Below are positions 53,490 to 61,520 of a stretch of 64,000 nucleotides of DNA, piece after piece. The stretch lies in contig JAVVHE010000016.1 of NCBI GenBank assembly GCA_032249695.1, positions 1 through 64,000 of the forward strand. The letters run 5' to 3'. Source of the DNA: JAVVHE01 sp032249695 (lineage in GTDB: Bacteria > Pseudomonadota > Alphaproteobacteria > Sphingomonadales > Sphingomonadaceae). The notes beneath the pieces are model-generated. The model saw only the letters and a program-made list of their open reading frames with translations. It had not been told where the DNA came from and did not search any database. The translations under genes were made by a program, and so were the position numbers. The number at the start of each line of letters is the position of its first letter. The stretch's first letter is position 1.

Positions 53490-54041
53490 ATGAACGGCAT
53501 CATTCTCCGCGCGGCTGCGGTCGCGCTGACGCTCGCCGCGGCGCCCGCCATCGCCAAGGAAAAGACCGTGATGGTCGGCGGGGCAGCGATGTACCCCACC
53601 AAGGACATCATCGATAACGCGGTCAACTCGAAGGACCACACCACGCTCGTCGCGGCGGTCAAGGCCGCTGGCCTCGTCGACACGCTGAAGGGCCCCGGCC
53701 CGTTCACCGTGTTCGCGCCGACGAACGCGGCGTTCAAGAAGCTGCCGGCCGGCACGGTCGACACGCTGCTGAAGCCCGAGAACAAGGATACGCTGACGAA
53801 GGTGCTCACCTATCACGTCGTTCCGGGCCGGATGGGCGCGGCAGACATCGTGAAGGCGATCAAGGCCGGCGGCGGCAAGGCGACGCTGACGACGGTTGAG
53901 GGCGAGCCGCTGACCGCACGCATGGTCGGCACGAAGGTCGTGCTGACCGACGCCAAAGGCGGCAAGAGCACGGTCACGCAGGCCGACGTGTTCCAGTCGA
54001 ACGGCGTGATCCACGTCGTCGACACGGTGCTGATGCCGTAA
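53490..54041 (+). CDS. Fasciclin-domain secreted protein
   Basis: Exported protein of 183 residues with one FAS1 adhesion domain. ATG 53490, with GAGGGAA about 8 bases upstream, begins a signal peptide MNGIILRAAAVALTLAAAPAIA. The domain has DHTTLVAAVKAAGLVDTLKGPGPFTVFAPTNAAFKKLP (H1 motif) and SNGVIHVVDTVLMP (H2 motif) with a YHVV core. FAS1 proteins mediate surface adhesion or, in bacteria, unknown envelope functions. The gene is monocistronic, followed by a strong hairpin. Confidence 0.94.
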   Translation: MNGIILRAAAVALTLAAAPAIAKEKTVMVGGAAMYPTKDIIDNAVNSKDHTTLVAAVKAAGLVDTLKGPGPFTVFAPTNAAFKKLPAGTVDTLLKPENKDTLTKVLTYHVVPGRMGAADIVKAIKAGGGKATLTTVEGEPLTARMVGTKVVLTDAKGGKSTVTQADVFQSNGVIHVVDTVLMP

Positions 54042-54102
54042 ATCCTCTGTCCCGACCGGCTTCCTCGGTCTGCCCTCGCCGCTGACGGCAGGGGGTGTGG
54101 GG

Positions 54103-54132
54103 CGTCCCTCTCCCTTTCGGGGGAGAGGGACG
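54103..54132 (+). terminator. Strong hairpin after the fasciclin gene
   Basis: Perfect 12-bp stem CGTCCCTCTCCC / GGGAGAGGGACG with a six-base loop, 61 bases past the fasciclin stop. No T-run follows, so intrinsic termination is not certain. The CCCTCTCCC...GGGAGAGGG form recurs between genes in sphingomonads and may be a dispersed repeat that also shields mRNA ends. Confidence 0.5.
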
Positions 54133-54166
54133 GGCCGCGCCAGCGGCCGGCCGGGGATAGGACACA

Positions 54167-54934
54167 TTACGGCGCGATGCGTGCGCCGTCCCACGCGAAG
54201 CAGCCGCCACTGTCCTGCGGGCGCAGCGCATCAAGCACCGCCAGCAGCCGCTCGGCGCTAAACGCGGGCGAAAACAGCTTCCCGTCCGCCACGCCGCGCT
54301 GAAACGGTGCGCTCAAGCCGGTGTCGACCGTCCCCGGGTGCAGCCCGACCGCAAGCGCCGCTGGATTGCGCGCGCGCAGCTCGATCGCGAAGTTCGCAAT
54401 CAGCATGTTGAGTGCGGCCTTGCTGGCACGGTAGCTGTGCCAGCCGCCCAGCCGGTTGTCGCCGATCGACCCGACGCGTGCCGACAGCACAGCGAATACC
54501 GGCTTTCCTGTGCGCGCCAGCAGCGGCAGGAAATGCTTTGCCACGAGCGCTGGGCCGATGGTGTTGACCGCCAGCACCCGCGCCATCGCGGCGCCGTCGA
54601 TCGCGCGCCAGCTGCGCTCGGGCGCCAGACCCTCGCCGTGCAGCACCCCGGTGGCGACGATCACCAGCCCCAGCCCGCCGCCGATCCGCTCCGCAGCCGC
54701 TGCAAGCGACGCCTCGTCGGTCACGTCCGCAACGCCTGCCACGGCGCCCGCCACCTCCGCGCCCGAACGCGACAGCGCGTGCACTGCCGCAACCTCCGCC
54801 GCCACCAGCGCCTCGGCGAGCGCACGGCCGATACCCCCGCGCGCTCCGATGACCACCGCGGGGGCGTTTCGATCCAGCGTCGCCGCGCCGCTGCTACCAA
54901 GCCCCAAGTTTTCCGCTATGGCCCGCGCGTCCAT
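54167..54934 (-). CDS. Short-chain dehydrogenase/reductase, CsgA-like
   Basis: Classical SDR of 255 residues with an atypical cofactor loop IGARGGIGRAL, a central VNTIGPALVAKHFLPLL, and the catalytic YRASKAALNML preceded by the active-site Ser in LSAR. GLHPGTVDTGLSAPF is typical of the C-factor/CsgA group, whose physiological substrates are mostly unknown. ATG 54934 would overlap the divergent DUF3429 start on the other strand; an internal TTG is also possible since the first 20 residues are not conserved. It converges with the fasciclin gene. Confidence 0.86.
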   Translation of the reverse strand: MDARAIAENLGLGSSGAATLDRNAPAVVIGARGGIGRALAEALVAAEVAAVHALSRSGAEVAGAVAGVADVTDEASLAAAAERIGGGLGLVIVATGVLHGEGLAPERSWRAIDGAAMARVLAVNTIGPALVAKHFLPLLARTGKPVFAVLSARVGSIGDNRLGGWHSYRASKAALNMLIANFAIELRARNPAALAVGLHPGTVDTGLSAPFQRGVADGKLFSPAFSAERLLAVLDALRPQDSGGCFAWDGARIAP

Positions 54935-55397
54935 GATCACCCCTCCCCGTCCAGCCTCGATGCTCGGTGCCGCCGGCCTGGTGCCTGCGCTCGCCGCAGC
55001 GGCTGCCGTGTTGTGGGGGCCGGAGCCGTGGCGCGCCACCGCTGCGACCGTCTGCGCCACCTACGCGGCGATCATTCTGTCGTTCCTGGGCGGCGCGTGG
55101 TGGGGCATCGTCTCCTCCGATCATCCGCAGGGCGCGCCTGCGGTTGGACGGCTGGCCGGCGTGTTCACGATGAGCGTGCTGCCCAGCCTCGCTGCGTGGG
55201 GCGCGCTGCTGCTGCAACGGCCCGACGGGCTGCTCGCGCTGGGGCTGCTGTTCTTGGTCGTGCTGCCGGGCGACTTCTGGCTCAGCCGCGCCGGCCTCGC
55301 GCCCGGCTGGTGGCCGCGCCTGCGCCTACCATTATCGCTCGGGATGGCCGCCGTGGCGCTGGTAACCGGCGCGGTGATGGAGTTGGGCCGTGCCTAG
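54933..55397 (+). CDS. DUF3429 integral membrane protein
   Basis: Small membrane protein of 154 residues with five predicted transmembrane helices. AAIILSFLGGAWWGI after helix 2 and the WLSRAGLAPGWWPRLRLPLS segment are the conserved parts of the DUF3429 family, whose function is unknown. ATG 54933 is adopted; a later ATG at 54960 would remove the head-to-head overlap with the divergent dehydrogenase. Its stop codon shares a CTAG palindrome with the convergent TonB-receptor stop. Confidence 0.85.
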   Translation: MITPPRPASMLGAAGLVPALAAAAAVLWGPEPWRATAATVCATYAAIILSFLGGAWWGIVSSDHPQGAPAVGRLAGVFTMSVLPSLAAWGALLLQRPDGLLALGLLFLVVLPGDFWLSRAGLAPGWWPRLRLPLSLGMAAVALVTGAVMELGRA

Positions 55398-57442
55398 AAG
55401 CGAAGCCTCGCCGACAACCGCGCGTTGATCGACGCGCCGGTCGAAATGTTGAAATTGCTGTGCGCGTCGGGAAAGTAGTCGGTGTTGGTCAGGTTCTCGA
55501 TATTGGCTTGCAGCAGCAGCTTGTCTGAAGCCTTGTAGAACAGTGCCGCATCAAGCCGGGTGAAAGCGGGAAGCTGCGTGATCGACGCAGTAGTGCGGAT
55601 GGCTGCATACTGGCTCGATTGGTGTAGCACGCCCACGCCGACGCCCAGCCGCTTGGTCATATCGTAGCGGGTCCACGCGCTGAACTGATGTTCCGGGACC
55701 TGCGACAGCCGGACCGTGTCATTGCCCTTCAGATGCGCGTCCTGGTAGCTGTAACCGACGGTGGTGCTCAGCCCGCGTGCAAGGCGCCCGGTCAGCGCTA
55801 CCTCCACGCCTTCGGTCCGCGTCGCTCCAATGAGTGTCGTCACCAGCGGGTTGACTGGGTCGGGGGTGGTGACGTTGGTGCGATCGAGCCGGAACACCGC
55901 CAGCGTTGCCGACAACGCGGGAACCGGGTCCCATTTCGCGCCGACCTCATAATTGGTGCTCGACTCCGGGGAGAGGCTGGCGTTGGTGATCGACAGGGTC
56001 GAGAATTGATCGCCCGATCGCGGCAGGAAGCTTTTCACGTAGCTGCCGTAAACGCTGAGGTTGGCGCGCGGCTTCAATACCACTCCTACGCGCGGTGTCA
56101 CGAATTCATCGGTGCGGGCGAAGTCGCGGCCGGCGAAGATGTCGCGCCCGCTGATTGAGAAGCGATCCCAGCGCACGCCCAAAACCAGTTGCGCCCAGCT
56201 GGCAAGCTCAATCTGATCCTGTCCGTAGGCGGATATCGCATCAACGATGCTGCGGTTGCGCGAGCTGAGCGTGGCGGGACCGACCTGCGGGAACACCGGC
56301 GCTGCGAGATCGATGAAGCGAGGGTTGGGCGTCGCATCGAAGCGGAACGAGCGGGTGGCCTGGTTCGCGTAGTCGATTCCAGCCATGATCGTGTGGCGGA
56401 TGGGCCCAGTCGCGAGCCGGGCCGTGAGATAGCTTTGCAGGAAAACGCTCTCGCGGCGGCTGCCCGATTCGTAGAACGACACCGGCACCCGCCCTCCGGA
56501 CGCCGCGCCCGACGCGAAGACGTTGTCATATTGTTTCCAGTAGTCGCCCCAGCTCGCAAGGGTCGTCCACTTCACCGCGCTGCCGAGCGAGCCGTCGACT
56601 CGGGCGCGCACGATATCGGCTTCGAACTGCGAACGGTTGATGCCGGGCACGCCGAAGAACTGGTCGCGCACGCCGCGCAGCGGCGCGTTAGTACCCGCGA
56701 GCGTCGGCACGCCGCGATCCGACACGCGGTCGTCGACGATGTGCTCGTAATTGGCACCTGCGGTCCAGCCGGGTGCGATTTCGGCGCCGATTGCCGGGTT
56801 CACCGCCCAGCGTTCGCCACCAAAATAATCGCGATGGTTGGCGAGGCTTTCGTAGAAGGCGTTCAGCCGCGCCGAGGCGTTGGCCGCCAAGGGTGCATTG
56901 ACGTCGCCGGCCAAGAATGCATCTCGAAATGTGTCGACGCTGCCGTCGATCCCCACCCGCCACTGGCCCGCGATGGGAGCTTTGAGCACGCGGTTGACGA
57001 CGCCGCCGCCGCCGCCGCGACCGAAAATCAGCGCGTTGGCGCCCTTCAGCACCTCAACTCGATCGAGATTGTAGACTGGACGGAAATACTGGACGTCGTC
57101 GCGCAGGCCGTCGGTGAAGAAGTCGGCGGTAGTGTTCTGGCCGCGAATGGTGATCTGGTCGCGGTTGCCCTCGCCCTGCCCCACCGTCACGCCGGGGACG
57201 AAGCGCAGCACGTCCCGCAGGCCAGTCAGCGCCTGGTCGTCGATCCGCTGGCGTGTCACCGCCACCACCGATTGCGGCACGTCGATCAGCGGGGTGTCGG
57301 TTCGCGTGGCGCTGCTGGTGGCAGTGACCTCATAGCCCTGCCGTTGGCCAGTGACGATGATCAGCGCCGGATCGCCCGCTTCGTCGGCCATAGCGGAACC
57401 GGGGATCAGGAGCACGGAAGCCAGAAACAGAGGGTAGCGCAA
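55394..57442 (-). CDS. TonB-dependent siderophore receptor
   Basis: Outer membrane gated channel of 682 residues. TTG 57442, with GAAAGG 9 bases upstream, begins a signal peptide RYPLFLASVLLIPGSAMA. The plug domain holds TPLIDVPQSVVAVTRQRIDDQ, LRFVPGVTVGQGEGNRDQITIRGQNTTADFFTDGLRDDVQYFRP and DRVEVLKGANALIFGRGGGGGVVNRV, typical of ferric-catecholate/hydroxamate receptors. A 22-strand barrel ends in the usual terminal aromatic (LSARLRF). It is divergent from feoAB with a Fur-like site between them, supporting an iron role. Confidence 0.93.
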   Translation of the reverse strand: MRYPLFLASVLLIPGSAMADEAGDPALIIVTGQRQGYEVTATSSATRTDTPLIDVPQSVVAVTRQRIDDQALTGLRDVLRFVPGVTVGQGEGNRDQITIRGQNTTADFFTDGLRDDVQYFRPVYNLDRVEVLKGANALIFGRGGGGGVVNRVLKAPIAGQWRVGIDGSVDTFRDAFLAGDVNAPLAANASARLNAFYESLANHRDYFGGERWAVNPAIGAEIAPGWTAGANYEHIVDDRVSDRGVPTLAGTNAPLRGVRDQFFGVPGINRSQFEADIVRARVDGSLGSAVKWTTLASWGDYWKQYDNVFASGAASGGRVPVSFYESGSRRESVFLQSYLTARLATGPIRHTIMAGIDYANQATRSFRFDATPNPRFIDLAAPVFPQVGPATLSSRNRSIVDAISAYGQDQIELASWAQLVLGVRWDRFSISGRDIFAGRDFARTDEFVTPRVGVVLKPRANLSVYGSYVKSFLPRSGDQFSTLSITNASLSPESSTNYEVGAKWDPVPALSATLAVFRLDRTNVTTPDPVNPLVTTLIGATRTEGVEVALTGRLARGLSTTVGYSYQDAHLKGNDTVRLSQVPEHQFSAWTRYDMTKRLGVGVGVLHQSSQYAAIRTTASITQLPAFTRLDAALFYKASDKLLLQANIENLTNTDYFPDAHSNFNISTGASINARLSARLRF

Positions 57443-57502
57443 GCGGGCAATCCTTTCGTCTCGGTGGTTGCAAGTGCGTCTCAACAACGTGCGGCATGCT
57501 GC

Positions 57503-57527
57503 TATTGCGATCCGTTAGCATTAGCAA
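57503..57527. promoter_or_regulatory. Candidate Fur/iron-regulator box
   Basis: Within the 159-bp divergent region, ATTGCGATCCGTTAGCATTAGCAA has an inverted ATTGC...GCAA frame. On the minus strand GCTAATGCTAACG matches 9 of 13 positions of the GATAATGATAATC Fur consensus half-arrays. It is placed between two iron-uptake genes. The assignment is tentative and an Irr-type or other site is possible. Confidence 0.4.
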
Positions 57528-57601
57528 GAGCCATCGATGCGACCGATCGCACCAATCGATCCAGCCATTGCGGTGTACCCGCCCTGCTGCTAAGGATTCG
57601 C

Positions 57602-57859
57602 ATGTTCATGTCTGTCCGCCTGCACCAGCTCCCGCCGCGCACCAGTGCCCGCATTTTCGCAATCGACGGCGCGCAGGCCGACGTGGCTCATCGCTTGCGT
57701 GAGATGGGTTTCGACGAGGGAGTCGAGGTGGAAATGCTGCACCGCGGGCCGATCGGCGCAGATCCCGTCGCGGTGCGGGTCGGCGGCTCGACCGTCTGCC
57801 TGCGCCGCGCCCATGCGCGCTGTGTCGCCCTTGCCGCGCTGCCGCTGGCCGCCGAATGA
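57602..57859 (+). CDS. feoA: Ferrous iron transport protein A
   Basis: SH3-like cytosolic accessory protein of 85 residues for FeoB. HRLREMGFDEGVEVEMLHRGPIGADPVAVRVGGSTVCLRRAHA is the FeoA domain with the GpxGdPvxvrvxGxxxaLRrxeA pattern. ATG 57602 follows AAGGA at 5 bases; ATG 57608 in the same frame is an alternative. The stop overlaps the feoB start (ATGA), so the pair is coupled. Confidence 0.94.
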   Translation: MFMSVRLHQLPPRTSARIFAIDGAQADVAHRLREMGFDEGVEVEMLHRGPIGADPVAVRVGGSTVCLRRAHARCVALAALPLAAE

Positions 57860-59754
57860 CCGCCGCCGCCGCGGCACCGCTCGCGGCGCTCGTTGGCAAC
57901 CCGAACGCGGGCAAAACCTCGCTGTTCAACGCGTTGACCGGAGCGCGCCAGAAGGTCGGCAACTATCCGGGCGTGACGGTTGAACGCAAAAGCGGGCGCC
58001 TTCCCCTGCCCGACGGGCGTGTCGCCGAACTGATCGACCTGCCCGGCGCCTACAGCCTCAGCCCGCGCTCGCCCGACGAGGCGGTGACAGCTGCGGTTGT
58101 GAAGGGCGAAGCTGCGGGCGAGCGCCAGCCGCAGGCGCTGGTCGCAGTCGTCGATGCGACCAACCTCCCCAACCATCTGCGCTTCGTGCTGGAGCTGAAG
58201 GCGGCCGGGCTGCCGATGGTCGTCGCGTTGAACATGGTCGATCTGGCCGAGCGCGACGGGCTGGTCATCGATGTCGCGGCGCTGTCCGCAAGGCTGGGGC
58301 TACCGGTGGTGCCGACCGTCGCGGTGCGGCGACGCGGGCTGGATGTGCTGGCGGGCGAGGTCGCGCGCGAATTGCCCGACCTTGCGGGCCGCGTGCCCGC
58401 ACCCGCCGCCGCGACGCCGCCCGCGCCCGCGCCCGCGCCGACTGCGCTTCCCACCGCCGACTTGCGCCACCTGCAGCGCGAGGCGCGCGAGATCGCGCGT
58501 GACGTCACGCGCCACACCAGCGGAGCGGCACGCACGACCGAGCGGCTCGACCGCATTCTGCTGCACCCGGTCGCCGGCCCGCTCATCCTGATGGCGCTGC
58601 TGTTCACGATGTTTCAGTCGGTATTCGCGGCCGGGGAAGCGCCGAAGGACCTGCTCGATTCGGGACTGACCCAGCTGAACGGCTGGATCGCCGCGCATCT
58701 TCCTTCCGGCTTCCTCCGCTCGCTGCTGACAGAGGGCGTGCTGGCGGGTGTCGGCGCGGTGGTGGTATTCCTGCCGCAGATTCTGATCCTGTTCGGCTTC
58801 ATCATCGCGCTGGAGCAATCGGGCTATATGGTCCGCGCGGCGTTCATCATGGACCGCGTGATGGCCGCCGCGGGACTGAATGGCCGCGCGTTCATCCCGC
58901 TGCTTTCGTCGTTTGCGTGCGCGGTGCCCGGCATCATGGCCACGCGCTCGATCGAGGATCCGCGCGACCGGCTGACGACGATCCTCATCGCGCCGCTGAT
59001 GACATGCTCGGCGCGGCTGCCGGTCTACACGCTGATCATCGGAGCGTTCATTCCCAATCGGCTGGTTTGGGGCCCGTTCAACCTGCCTGGCCTGGTGCTG
59101 TTCGGGCTGTATCTGGCGGGGGTGAGCGGGGCGTGGCTGGCGGCGCTGGCGCTGCGGCGGACGGTGGTGAAGGGTGGCGGCGCGGGGTTCCTGATGGAGC
59201 TGCCCAAATATCAGTGGCCGACGCTGCTCGACATGGGGTTGGGCCTTTACGGCCGGGCGCGCGCGTTCCTGGTGCGCGCTGGCACGATCATCCTTGCGTC
59301 GACCGTTGCGCTGTGGCTGCTGGCGAGCTTCCCCAAGCCGCCAGCAGGATCGCACGCCAACCCGTTGGAGTACAGCGTGGCGGGCCGCATCGGCGGCGCG
59401 CTGGAGCATGTGTTCCGCCCGATCGGCTTCAACCGCGAGATCAGCCTAGCGCTGGTCCCCGGCCTCGCAGCGCGCGAGGTGGCGGTATCGGCGCTCGGCA
59501 CGGTCTACGCGATCGGCGACGAGGGCGGTGGCACGCGGCTGGTGGAACGCCTCCACCGCGAGTGGCCACTGCCAACAGGCCTCGCGTTTTTGGCGTGGTT
59601 CGTTTATGCGCCGCAATGTTTGTCGACTCTTGCGGTAACGCGCCGCGAGACCAACGGCTGGCGCTGGCCGGCTTTCCTGTTCGCCTACCTGTTCGTCGCC
59701 GCCTATGTCGCCGCGGGGGTGACCTACTGGGCGGCAAGACTTTCGGGCCTCTGA
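57856..59754 (+). CDS. feoB: Ferrous iron transporter B
   Basis: GTP-dependent Fe2+ importer of 632 residues. The N-terminal G domain has G1 GNPNAGKTS (residues 14-22), NYPGVTVERK (G2), DLPGAYSL (G3) and NMVD (G4). A Pro/Ala-rich linker near 175-195 leads to the membrane part with about ten helices and two Gate motifs (RAAFIMDRVMAAAGLNGRAFIPLLSSFACAVPGIMATR; LVPGLAAREVAVSALGTVY). It is shorter than the enterobacterial protein but complete. No feoC is visible downstream. Confidence 0.97.
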   Translation: MTAAAAAPLAALVGNPNAGKTSLFNALTGARQKVGNYPGVTVERKSGRLPLPDGRVAELIDLPGAYSLSPRSPDEAVTAAVVKGEAAGERQPQALVAVVDATNLPNHLRFVLELKAAGLPMVVALNMVDLAERDGLVIDVAALSARLGLPVVPTVAVRRRGLDVLAGEVARELPDLAGRVPAPAAATPPAPAPAPTALPTADLRHLQREAREIARDVTRHTSGAARTTERLDRILLHPVAGPLILMALLFTMFQSVFAAGEAPKDLLDSGLTQLNGWIAAHLPSGFLRSLLTEGVLAGVGAVVVFLPQILILFGFIIALEQSGYMVRAAFIMDRVMAAAGLNGRAFIPLLSSFACAVPGIMATRSIEDPRDRLTTILIAPLMTCSARLPVYTLIIGAFIPNRLVWGPFNLPGLVLFGLYLAGVSGAWLAALALRRTVVKGGGAGFLMELPKYQWPTLLDMGLGLYGRARAFLVRAGTIILASTVALWLLASFPKPPAGSHANPLEYSVAGRIGGALEHVFRPIGFNREISLALVPGLAAREVAVSALGTVYAIGDEGGGTRLVERLHREWPLPTGLAFLAWFVYAPQCLSTLAVTRRETNGWRWPAFLFAYLFVAAYVAAGVTYWAARLSGL

Positions 59755-59819
59755 TCGGCAGCTCGATTTCGAACCGGTCCCCGCTGGCGCTGTGGCGCGG
59801 GGGCGCCTAAAGTCGGCTT

Positions 59820-60347
59820 ATGGCAGGTTCGGTCAACAAGGTGATTCTCGTCGGCAATCTGGGCGCCGATCCCGAGGTCAAGAGCTTTCAGAATGGCGGC
59901 CGCATCGCCAATCTCCGCATCGCAACGTCCGAGAACTGGACGGACAAGACGAGCGGCGAGCGGCGCGAGAAGACCGAGTGGCACACGGTCGTCATCGACA
60001 ACGACAATCTGGTTCGAGTCGCCGAGAACTACCTGAAGAAGGGTTCGAAGGTCTATGTCGAGGGCCAGCTGACCACGCGCAAGTGGCAGGACCGCGACGG
60101 TAATGACCGTTATTCGACTGAAGTGCGCGTCGGCCGGTTCCGGGGCGAACTGACCTTGCTCGATGGCCGCGGCGGCGGTGGCGAGGGCGGCCGCTCCGGT
60201 GGCGCCTTCGCGGGCGAGGAGAGCGACTGGACTCCGCCTGCCCGCCAGAGCGCAGGCGGTGCGGCGCGCGGCGGAGCGGGCGCGGCACCGTCTGCGGGCG
60301 GCCGCGGCGGCTTCGACGCCGACCTGGACGACGACATCCCGTTCTGA
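59820..60347 (+). CDS. ssb: Single-stranded DNA-binding protein
   Basis: Essential replication and repair protein of 175 residues. The OB fold begins MAGSVNKVILVGNLGADPEVK and includes NLRIATSENW, EKTEWHTVVIDN and VEGQLTTRKWQDRDGNDRYSTEVRV up to about residue 105. A Gly/Arg/Ala-rich linker (about 115-160) leads to the acidic tip DDDIPF that binds partner proteins, among them the chi subunit encoded at 15 kb. ATG 59820 is well placed. ssb is not next to uvrA here. Confidence 0.97.
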   Translation: MAGSVNKVILVGNLGADPEVKSFQNGGRIANLRIATSENWTDKTSGERREKTEWHTVVIDNDNLVRVAENYLKKGSKVYVEGQLTTRKWQDRDGNDRYSTEVRVGRFRGELTLLDGRGGGGEGGRSGGAFAGEESDWTPPARQSAGGAARGGAGAAPSAGGRGGFDADLDDDIPF

Positions 60348-60559
60348 GCGCCGGGCCCGTCGTCGATATGCCGACCGGCGACCGGGTTCACGTGCCAGCA
60401 GCCTCGAACGACAGCTGTGTCGTTGGCAGCGAGCTCAATCGATCGCTGCATCCCCTCGGAGCCGGCGACTAAGCCGCGACGAAGGCGCAACACCCGCGGG
60501 CTTCGCGGCGCGATTGCTGCTTGCGTCGGCGAACTTCGCCAGTGCTATCGCTGCGGCCT

Positions 60560-60976
60560 ATGAGCCTGCAACCTTTTCACCTCGCAATCCCGGTCGATGA
60601 TCTCGCAGCAGCACGCGCCTTCTATGGCGGCGCGCTCGGCTGTCCAGAGGGGCGGTCGGCCGAACGCTGGGTCGATTTCGATCTGTTTGGGCACCAGTTG
60701 GTCGTCCACGCGGTGGCCGGGGCGGGCACGGCGGGGGAGAGTCCGGTCGACGGCGATCAAGTGCCCGTGCCCCATTTCGGCGTGGTACTGACGGTGCCAG
60801 ATTTCCACGCGCTCGCCGCCCGGCTGAAAGCGGCCGCCGTGCCGTTTGGGATCGAGCCGCGCGTACGGTTCCGGGACCAGCCCGGCGAGCAGTGGACCAT
60901 GTTCGTCCGCGATCCCGCGGGGAACGCGCTGGAATTCAAGGCGATGGCCGACCCCACCCGCCTGTTCGCGCGCTGA
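60560..60976 (+). CDS. VOC-family glyoxalase/dioxygenase-like protein
   Basis: Vicinal-oxygen-chelate protein of 138 residues. HLAIPVDDLAAARAFYGGALGC gives the first beta-alpha-beta module with a metal His, DLFGHQLVVH a second ligand region, and FVRDPAGNALEFKAM the C-terminal metal Glu. The family covers glyoxalases, dioxygenases and antibiotic-binding proteins; the reaction is unknown. ATG 60560 begins MSLQPFHLAIPV. A longer in-frame start at 60521 is less likely. Confidence 0.88.
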   Translation: MSLQPFHLAIPVDDLAAARAFYGGALGCPEGRSAERWVDFDLFGHQLVVHAVAGAGTAGESPVDGDQVPVPHFGVVLTVPDFHALAARLKAAAVPFGIEPRVRFRDQPGEQWTMFVRDPAGNALEFKAMADPTRLFAR

Positions 60977-61311
60977 GGCCGCGCGGGCTCGCACGTGCGG
61001 CCGCTCGCCATGCCAGCCGATGCCACCGGTGGAACCCGCTCCCCCTCCAGTGAGCACGTTCCGCACATGGCGGTGGACAGGGCTGCCCCTCGACCCCGCC
61101 GTAAGGGCTTTGCCCTCCAAGCGCCTTGAGAGGCCTCCCCGCCGCGCTCGACGCGGCGACGCGCCGGACGTCCGCGAGTCCGCGGCGGCACCGCGCGGAT
61201 CGCCGGCTGGCATTCGCCGGTTCATTTGCAGGATCTGACGGCACCGTTTCGGCCTCAGCGCGGCGGGTCGCGTTGTCCGTCGGGAGGCCTCAGGGGACAC
61301 TCGCCCGGCAG
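60977..61311. other. 335-bp gap with no recognisable gene
   Basis: GC-rich sequence after the VOC gene. Open frames on both strands are rich in Arg, Gly and Pro without motifs. A 16-base stretch starting CATGCCAGCCGATGCC (61009) recurs with one change at 44841, hinting at an old repeat. Nothing else is supported. Confidence 0.5.
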
Positions 61312-61449
61312 CTAAACCTGCCCGAAACGCACCGCGCGATCCGTGGGCGGGGCGGCGCGACAGCCGGGCTGGCGCAGCGAGCGTAGGGTGACCTCGACCG
61401 CGGCGGCGATCAGGGCAAGACTGGCGAGGGTCGAGATCATCATGGGCAT
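61312..61449 (-). CDS. SOS-box-linked micro-ORF, predicted small membrane protein
   Basis: A 45-codon frame beginning MPMMISTLASLALIAAAVEV, one hydrophobic helix of about 17 residues, followed by a basic and polar tail (TLRSLRQPGC to FGQV). GGAG at 61455-61458 lies 8 bases from the third codon (ATG 61443), which may be the true start. A LexA-type box ends 21 bases before the first ATG. The overall shape, a tiny single-span protein under SOS control, recalls the Caulobacter division inhibitor SidA, but I see no sequence proof of homology. Coding status is inferred only from context. Confidence 0.5.
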   Translation of the reverse strand: MPMMISTLASLALIAAAVEVTLRSLRQPGCRAAPPTDRAVRFGQV

Positions 61450-61470
61450 GGCTCCGAATCGGAGACATGT

Positions 61471-61485
61471 GTTCTATATCTGTTC
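61471..61485. promoter_or_regulatory. LexA (SOS) box
   Basis: GTTCTATATCTGTTC is an exact match to the alphaproteobacterial LexA site GTTC-N7-GTTC (GAAC-N7-GAAC on the other strand). It sits in an A/T-rich island of an otherwise very GC-rich stretch, as promoters do. It could repress the leftward micro-ORF and possibly a rightward transcript. Confidence 0.7.
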
Positions 61486-61520
61486 TCGCCCGTCAAGCCA
61501 GCACCGTCTTGGGCAAACTG

